Positions 60,051 through 64,000 of a stretch of DNA of 64,000 nt are shown in pieces; positions within the stretch are counted from its first letter, which is position 1; each line of letters begins with the position of its first letter. The notes below the pieces were generated by a model. The model was not told the DNA's origin and did no database searches. It was given only the letters and a program-made list of their open reading frames with translations. The stretch is from Bettongia penicillata ogilbyi (Eukaryota; Chordata; Mammalia; Diprotodontia; Potoroidae): positions 2,354,773 to 2,418,772 of the forward strand of contig JAJHZJ010000419.1 of the NCBI GenBank assembly GCA_023548195.1. Reading direction: 5' to 3'. A program made the translations under genes and the position numbers.

Positions 60051-60257
60051 GGAAGCTAGGTGGCCCAGGGGATAGAGTGTTGGACCTAGAGGCAGAAAGA
60101 CTTGACTTCACTTACTAGCTGTGTGACCTTGGGCAAGTCACTCAACCTGTTTGCTTTAATGCACTGGAGAAGGAAATGGCAAACTACTCCCAAAAGTAGT
60201 ATCTTTGCCAAGAAAAGTCCATACAGTGGTATGAAAAGTTGAAACTGAGCAACAACC
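60051..60257 (+). mobile_element. Marsupial SINE
   Basis: GGAAGCTAGGTGGCCCAGGG, GTGTGACCTTGGGCAAGTCA, and tail to GAGCAACAACC. Confidence 0.9.
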
Positions 60258-60479
60258 TTAGTAGAAATCTTCCTGAATTAATGTATTCATCAAATTAACT
60301 CAATTTTTTTTAAAGTGTAAGTTAAATGCTTACTGAAGAATCTGTGGGAGCCAAAGAACCTGATTGCCTGTTACAGTTTTTGTTTATAGTGGACAAGATC
60401 CAACCATTAAAAGAAGTGCCCATGTAGAATTTGTCATTTTTTATCTTCTTGAATCAAAAGTGCTTCAGAATTCTGTTTA

Positions 60480-61010
60480 AATACTTTGTTCAGTTGTCAC
60501 GCAAATTAAGCCACAAGCTAAAACTTTACCGTTGATGGGTGAACTGTTCTGTTTTCATTGTCTTTGTTATTGACCTCATGCACTGAATTCAGGTTGCACA
60601 TGCTTGAGCATCCAGTGAACCATCTTGCAGACATGTAAGTGGCATGTAAGATTTCCAGTTCTTTAAGGCCATTACTGCCCCCAAAATGAACCTCATGCAT
60701 GACAGCATAAAATCAGCACATTCAAATTGCTCTAGGAAGGAAAACACTGATAATACTTCAGTACATGACATTATAGCGTAGTACCTAGAAGCTGAAGGCT
60801 ACAGGCAAAATTTTAATAAAATTATAGGAATAAATCAGTACTATTTACATGAAAAAGCATCATTTAAAAGGATTTACACAGCAATCTGTTGAAACCTGAA
60901 ACTTAGCCTGATTTACTGCCAGTTATCAGAGAATGCCATTAATTGGCAAAACAGCTATTTGGCACAGTATATCATCTGCATTTCCAGAATAAATTTATAT
61001 GAATGATAAT
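60480..61010. other. Candidate conserved noncoding block in intron 6
   Basis: No recognisable repeat; contains TGCCATTAATTGGCAAAAC and ATTTGGCACAG (NFI-like half sites with a homeodomain core). Untested. Confidence 0.2.
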
Positions 61011-61850
61011 AGCAGACATGCTTTAAAAAAACTCTCTTCCACAAAAATAAATTGATGAGAAAGATCTTTTTAGGAATGCTTTTTAGTGTTAGTATAAGGT
61101 TTTCCCCATAAATATCCTTCATGAAAAAAATTATATTTTTGAGTCTCCATCACAACAACTGTGTAAAAAATGTACTGTTTTGGTTGTTCTCATCAATATG
61201 GATGTTCCCTTCTAGTGATTCAGATTGCAACCCATTCACGCCTGACCATCCTGTATGATTTGACCATATATATCATCTAATAAGTGGACCACAGGAGGTC
61301 AACATTACTATTTTTAAAGTTAAAAAATCAAATATCTTCATTTTAGTACATTTTTCCGGTGGCTATTAAGTTAGTAGACATAAGCTTATAATTATCTTCA
61401 CTGGGTTTCTTTTTTCCATCAATGGTTAAGCAATTTTATCTATCTTTATTATTTTTTTACCCAATAGATAGCCAGTGTTGAGCTATTACAAGAACCACTG
61501 AGGAAGAGCTTTTCTGCACTATTACCCTGATTTGCTATCTTATCTTTAACCTTCTCTAATCAAATTTCATCCTTACATTAACAACTGTCAGTCTCTTAAT
61601 AGAAAGATTCCACAAAAATATCTAGATTTATACTTGTATATAATTACATCCTTTATTTTTTTCAGTGAACTTCAAAGTACGTTTTACACTGCTATGTATA
61701 GTTTTTTCATTAATGCTTGAAGTAATAAGTCCACTTAAATAGATTATATCAATTGCCCCTTGCTGGCTTAAAAATTATTTTGTACAAATGTACTAAATGT
61801 ACAGTAGATCCAATCAGACTCTCAGATTAACTGCCTTTATTTCTTTGGTT

Positions 61851-62166
61851 GGGGGCAGCTAGGTGGCGCAGTGGATAGAGCACCAGTGCAGGAGTCAGAA
61901 GGACCTGAGTTCAAATTTCACCTCAGAAACTTGACACTCACTAGCTGTGTGACTTTGGGCAAGTCACTTAACCCCAAATGCCTCATCCTGGGTCATCTCC
62001 AGTCATCCTGATGAATATCTGGTCACTGGACCCAGATGACTTTGGAGGAGAAGTGAGGCTGGTGACCTGCACAGTCCTCCCTCACTCAAAACAAAGTCAA
62101 GTGCAAGTCATGTCATTATTTCTCTGATGGTATGGTCTTCTTTGACATCAAAGGATGAACACACAT
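61851..62166 (+). mobile_element. Marsupial SINE with alternative tail, well preserved
   Basis: Head GGGGGCAGCTAGGTGGCGCA. After AAGTCACTTAACCCCAAATG it switches to a different tail (CATCCTGATGAATATCTGGT, CCAGATGACTTTGGAGGAG, GTCAAGTGCAAGTCATGTC). It is among the least diverged copies in the window. Confidence 0.93.
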
Positions 62167-62739
62167 ATTTAGTTTCCTATTTCATTTACTGTGTTTTTTT
62201 CCTTTCAAATTAAACCATAAAACATCAGAGGATATTTAAAATAACCTTAAAAGTTAACATAGGTACTATATTCTAATCAATGGACATATTGCCTATAGAC
62301 TTATTAGAAAATTTTTAGATCAGATTTATTTAATTCAGTGCCATGGAACAGTTCATTAAATTGCATTCATTGTTATAAATGATATTCATTACCCTTTATT
62401 ATATGTGAGATGAACATTTTTATGTGTATTTTTATATGGGTGCAAGCATGGAGAAAATATCTCAGGGCAACTTTGAGAAACTTTTCTCTTTTTCCTGATG
62501 TATTTTCTGAAAAGGGAAATGGGAAGGATTTTTGTAGATCAGTTTACTGACAACATGGCAACTTTTTTTAATCTACTGACCCCTACATAGTAATGAACTC
62601 ACCTGATATTACATTTACTCAAATCAATGGCAAAACTAGTTAAGATCTTCTGGATCTACTGATGTTTTTCAATTTCCTCAATTTATTACTGCTTAAAAAA
62701 TATGACTGTTATTATATATGCATATTTGAGAGTAAAATC

Positions 62740-62880
62740 ATGGAATCCTATAGTTTCAAAGTCCCTTAGAAATCACCTTGCCCAACCAGACATTATTTTA
62801 CAACAGAAAAAGCCAAGACTCAGAGAAATTAAAGGACTGGCTTAGGATCACATGGATACTTAGCAACAGATGATTTTTCA
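62740..62880 (-). mobile_element. Antisense MIR-like relic
   Basis: GAATCCTATAGTTTCAAAG and AAGCCAAGACTCAGAG. Confidence 0.5.
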
Positions 62881-63419
62881 GTGACTGAAAAGTCATGTTT
62901 GCCTTTAGGATTCCTTTCTTTTCAAGATAGCAAATAGCAATAGATACAGTATTTTTCAAAAATGCTGTTGATCAAAAACATCTGTATGGACTTCACACAT
63001 TAATAATAACAGTCTTGTAATAAATCAAGTAAAAGAATATGTACAAATCATCGTGTAAATGTTAAAATTCTATAGAAATATAATAAAGGTAAGGAGGTCC
63101 CCAAGAATCCTGTGTTTTCTGCAAGAAAACATCCATGATACATAGATATGAGGCTCCTGAATAGTCTACAACTCTTTGACCTTTCTTTTCTTAAACTAAA
63201 ACTGTTATTTTCCTATGTATTTCAACATCCTTCCTTGTGTTCACTTTCATATTGAAGTCATCAAGTATCAAAGTGTGTCTCGATTTGGTTTACAAGATTT
63301 TTGTGAACTTCTTTATAAAATATTCTTTCTCTTCTTCAAATGATGTCTTATGATCATTTTTTAATTTGTGCTCATCTCAAATGCTATAAGACAGAATCAC
63401 TGTGTCCCATGAAAACAAT

Positions 63420-63655
63420 AATATCTAGCATTTACATTCCACTTTAACCTTTGCAAAGTACTTTATATATTATCTCATCTCATTCTTACACCAATCCTGT
63501 GCATTGGGTGCTAGTAGAATCCATATATTATAGATGAGAAAGCTGAGGCATAGGGTGATTAAAGCAACTCAGCCCGTATTCACATGGTTAATAAGTTTCT
63601 AAGACAGGATTCAATATCCAGATCCAGTGCTCTATTCATAGTACCACTTGAAAAG
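63420..63655 (-). mobile_element. MIR, antisense
   Basis: TTTGCAAAGTACTTTATATA, GATGAGAAAGCTGAGGC and CCAGTGCTCTATTCATAG. Confidence 0.75.
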
Positions 63656-63780
63656 AAGTTTTTCTTACTGGCATTGGATACATGATGAAGTCAACTCTAA
63701 AATGTATTTTGCATTTCCAAGGAGATGTGAACAATTCTTCACTTTAGCCAGTTTCTTTTTTTATCTTTTGGTTTTTTATT

Positions 63781-63832
63781 GCTCAGTGGTTTCAATAGTG
63801 TACAACTTTTCATGACCCCATTAGGGATTTTT
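63781..63832 (-). mobile_element. SINE tail fragment, antisense
   Basis: CAACTTTTCATGACCCCATT only. Confidence 0.5.
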
Positions 63833-64000
63833 TTTGAATTTATTGTTTTTTTATTATTAACTTCTTTGTTTTCAGTTTTCTACAATCACTTCCATAAGTA
63901 TTAGATTTTCTCCCCCTCCCTCCCCAGAGAGCGAGCAATCTTATATGGCTTATACACATACATTCTTATTAAACACATTTTCACGTTAGTCATGTTGCAC

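Larger units (their letters stand above)
56427..64000 (+). other. VEGFC: VEGFC intron 6 (5' part)
   Basis: This stretch starts at the exon 6 donor GTAAGA and runs past the end of the window. I looked for the final exon (expected motif CSCYRRPCTNRQ and a C-terminal YWKRPQM) and did not find it. The stretch holds a hAT-like relic (57115-57362), SINEs at 57668, 60051 and 61851, an antisense L2 end (58045-58320) and MIR relics at 58450, 62740 and 63420. I recognise nothing in 56430-57110, 58620-60045, 60265-61845 or 62175-62735, except a candidate conserved block at 60480-61010. Confidence 0.88.

Noticed and set aside
60360..60400. CTGTTACAG as the start of the last VEGFC exon
   Set aside because: The downstream bases do not encode the expected cysteine-rich sequence; the match is only a few bases.

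Overview
The window is mammalian nuclear DNA, and the repeats point to a marsupial. There are many copies of a tRNA-derived SINE whose head reads like GGGCAGCTAGGTGGC, with tails shared with an RTE/BovB-type LINE. There are also marsupial-type LINE-1 3' ends, a half-L1 (HAL1-like) element and many L2/CR1-clade LINE and MIR relics. I cannot tell an American from an Australian marsupial from the sequence alone. Species-level calls are inference.

The only host gene I can support is VEGFC (vascular endothelial growth factor C), on the + strand and spanning the whole window. Five internal coding exons are present, all with GT-AG junctions and compatible phases: exon 2 (19598-19808, N-propeptide), exons 3 and 4 (21704-21894 and 46909-47060, the cystine-knot VEGF homology domain), exon 5 (55334-55443) and exon 6 (56093-56426), the last two encoding the cysteine-rich C-terminal propeptide. 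Exon 1 (signal peptide) lies before position 1. The last coding exon was not found and should lie beyond 64000. About 98 percent of the window is therefore intron: intron 1 (at least 19.6 kb), intron 2 (1.9 kb), intron 3 (25.0 kb), intron 4 (8.3 kb), intron 5 (0.65 kb) and intron 6 (at least 7.6 kb).

The protein features needed for maturation are visible. They include the AAAHYN N-terminal processing region, the RRSL convertase site, the CGGCC knot core, and serial CX10CXCXC units. Exon 5 has two differences of interest: a tandem donor (GTGGT) that could add or drop one residue, and an additional N-glycosylation sequon next to the known one.

The introns are a layered record of transposition. 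At 1945-5890 an L2-like LINE was split by a 2.86 kb HAL1-like element with a 15-bp target duplication, and by a double SINE. At 9655-10815 an L2 3' end was split by a 743-bp Tigger-like DNA transposon. At 5900-6660 a CR1/L3-like relic was split by a 5'-truncated L1. Intron 4 holds a palindromic hAT-type MITE with a perfect 8-bp duplication, and most of one arm of intron 5 is an L1 3' end with an 11-bp duplication. Intron 3 carries an RTE/BovB-like fragment and a 448-bp composite retroposon with an L1 tail. I found no new gene system, no CRISPR array, no tRNA or rRNA gene and no second protein-coding gene. Apart from the VEGFC exons, the open reading frames in the window are chance frames or LINE remnants.
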